This document shows positions 6,843 to 7,472 of a DNA stretch of 7,472 bases, piece by piece. The translations under genes were made by a program, and so were the position numbers. The DNA lies in assembly GCA_036675505.1 (NCBI GenBank), contig JAKFEW010000016.1, forward strand, positions 1-7,472, in the 5' to 3' direction. Every line of letters starts with the position of its first letter. Position 1 is the stretch's first letter. The stretch comes from JAKFEW01 sp036675505 (lineage in GTDB: Bacteria > Cyanobacteriota > Sericytochromatia > S15B-MN24 > JAQBPE01). Under the pieces are notes generated by a model. That model searched no databases, was not told the origin of the DNA, and worked only from the letters and a program-made list of their open reading frames with translations.

Positions 6843-7054
6843 GCCGACGGCTTGGGGGCGATGTCGGCCACGTCGACGGCGATGTACTCCGCGAACGTCC
6901 CGACGCGCAGGTCGCGGGGTCGCGCGTAGATCTCGTCGCCGACCTCGTAGTCGCGCACCTCGGCACCGACTCGGGTCACCGCGCCAGCGAGGTCATGACC
7001 GAGCACGAACGGGCGCTCGTACTTCAGGAGGTGCCTGAACTCGCCGTTCCGGAC
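6843..7054 (-). pseudogene. Internal fragment of a zinc-type alcohol dehydrogenase/quinone oxidoreductase-like gene
   Basis: About 71 codons match what I know of the medium-chain dehydrogenase/reductase (quinone oxidoreductase, COG0604) N-terminal domain: 'VRNGEFRHLLKYERPFVLGH', then DLAGAVTRVGAEV, VGDEIYARPRD, GTFAEYIAVD and IAPKPSA. Family members are about 310-340 aa. Here the first 40 or so residues and everything after PKPSA, including the Rossmann nucleotide-binding domain, are missing. There is no start codon with a ribosome binding site at its 5' end. It is joined directly to an unrelated hydratase fragment upstream and to a hairpin downstream. It cannot encode a working enzyme. It remains in frame with the hydrolase gene without a stop, but that is typical of GC-rich DNA. 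Confidence 0.75.
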
Positions 7055-7062
7055 CGAAGAAC

Positions 7063-7192
7063 CTCGACCTGCTTGCCCAACCGCGCAGCGATGTCAGGTC
7101 CGAACACCTGACGTGGACCACCGTCGAGCCGCGCAATGACCACGGCCCCTCGCTGCTCGATCTCGATGTTTCCCGTTTCCTTGCTGCGCCAT
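7063..7192 (-). pseudogene. N-terminal fragment of an enoyl-CoA hydratase/isomerase-like gene, frameshifted
   Basis: An ATG at 7192 with GAGGAG at 7202-7207 starts MAQQGNG. One extra A in the AAA run at 7169-7171 then shifts the frame. Removing it gives a continuous 'NIEIEQRGAVVIARLDGG', then PRQVFGPDIAARLGKQVE, which resembles the first beta-strands and helix of enoyl-CoA hydratase/isomerase (crotonase-fold) proteins. The similarity stops at about 7063, where dehydrogenase-like sequence takes over, so only about 43 of some 260 residues remain and no catalytic residues are included. The frameshift may be decay or a homopolymer sequencing error; the truncation is real in this sequence either way. 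The family call is from recognition of a short piece. Confidence 0.55.
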
Positions 7193-7255
7193 GACGTTGC
7201 TCTCCTCGTGGGCGGGGTTGGGGTCGCATCCTCCAGTAAGCTCAAGCGAGGCCGC

Positions 7256-7472
7256 CTAGCCGCGCGAGCGCTCCAGGAGCACCATCATCAGCAGGCCGAG
7301 GATCGCGCGGTCCAGGTCGTCCTTGCCCAGCGGCGTCAGCTGTTCAAGTTCGAAGGCGCGCTCGAAGATCGACGGCCGCTTCTTCAGCCTGTAGGCCGTG
7401 GCGCCGTTGGGCAGTTTGACCGCGTAGATCGGGTTGACCAAATAATTGACGAGCCAGCCCACGACCGGGATG
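7256..7472 (-). CDS. LURP-one-related/YxjI-like protein, C-terminal part (5' end cut by window edge)
   Basis: This is the remainder of the gene that starts at 428. The codons in the shared 57 bp (IPVVGWLVNYLVNPIYAV) are read in the same phase at both ends. New sequence then continues 'KLPNGATAYRLKKRPSIFER' and ends in a hydrophobic helix LDRAILGLLMMVLLERSRG with a TAG stop at 7256. Joined length is 588 bp, 195 aa, slightly longer than the usual bacterial members of roughly 160-180 aa. The C-terminal hydrophobic stretch (about 178-190) could be an amphipathic membrane-contacting helix. Downstream on the same strand lie the two pseudogene fragments and then the hydrolase operon. Confidence 0.85.
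   Translation of the reverse strand, partial: IPVVGWLVNYLVNPIYAVKLPNGATAYRLKKRPSIFERAFELEQLTPLGKDDLDRAILGLLMMVLLERSRG
7416..7472. repeat. Terminal direct repeat, right copy (identical to 1-57)
   Basis: This is an exact copy of bases 1-57 at an offset of 7415. See the left copy for interpretation. Confidence 0.97.

Noticed and set aside
5510..7006. A single 498-aa dehydrogenase-hydrolase fusion protein on the minus strand
   Set aside because: The frame is open, but it runs through a perfect hairpin and about 300 bp of non-conserved sequence. An ATG with GAGGA at 6514 gives a normal hydrolase, and the dehydrogenase piece lacks its N-terminus and cofactor domain.
1..7472. tRNA, rRNA, riboswitch or CRISPR array
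   Set aside because: I saw no tRNA cloverleaf or CCA-ended acceptor, rRNA-like segment, or repeat-spacer pattern on either strand. Weak structured RNAs cannot be excluded by eye.

Overview
This is a GC-rich (roughly 70% by eye) bacterial window with envelope-directed genes and no recognisable replication, mobilisation, partition, transposase, integrase, phage, CRISPR or RNA genes. Bases 1-57 are identical to bases 7416-7472. A coding frame on the minus strand runs in phase through that join, so the window reads as a circularly closed sequence of 7415 unique bases. It could be a true small circle, one unit of a tandem duplication, or a chromosomal piece closed by the assembler; the sequence alone cannot decide.

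Layout: (1) A LURP-one-related/YxjI-like protein is encoded on the minus strand, split by the window ends (428 down to 1, then 7415 down to 7256 on the circle; 195 aa when joined). (2) A 262-bp divergent intergenic region (429-690) follows. (3) A plus-strand two-gene operon holds a Sec-exported ankyrin-repeat protein with a hydrophobic C-terminal segment (691-1479). Twenty-six bases later comes a TTG-started lipoprotein that joins a papain-like cysteine peptidase, a Pro/Ser linker and a predicted seven-bladed beta-propeller (1506-3893). (4) After a short convergent gap comes a minus-strand pair whose start and stop overlap as ATGA: an alpha/beta hydrolase of the monoacylglycerol-lipase type (6514-5510), then a lipoprotein (5513-3942) with ten glycine-rich octapeptide repeats. 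(5) The stretch 6515-7255 has no intact gene. It holds a frameshifted N-terminal piece of an enoyl-CoA hydratase-like gene joined to an internal piece of a zinc-type alcohol dehydrogenase/quinone oxidoreductase-like gene. That second piece ends at a perfect 12-bp hairpin.

Organism: the base composition, and lipoproteins with G-[LFI]-I-S-x-x-G-G repeats followed by a 'TDANGQFEV'-type Ig-like segment, recall high-GC deep-branching relatives of Cyanobacteria (Sericytochromatia/Tanganyikabacteria-like metagenomic lineages). Myxococcota or another high-GC Gram-negative phylum is also possible. This is a low-confidence inference from memory.

Function: three of the five intact genes carry export signals (one Sec type I, two lipobox). 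The set may act at the cell envelope: a surface-anchored protease with a binding propeller, a periplasmic ankyrin partner, a repeat lipoprotein coupled to a lipase-like hydrolase, and a lipid-scramblase-fold protein. The envelope theme comes from the visible signals; the idea that they form one system is inference.
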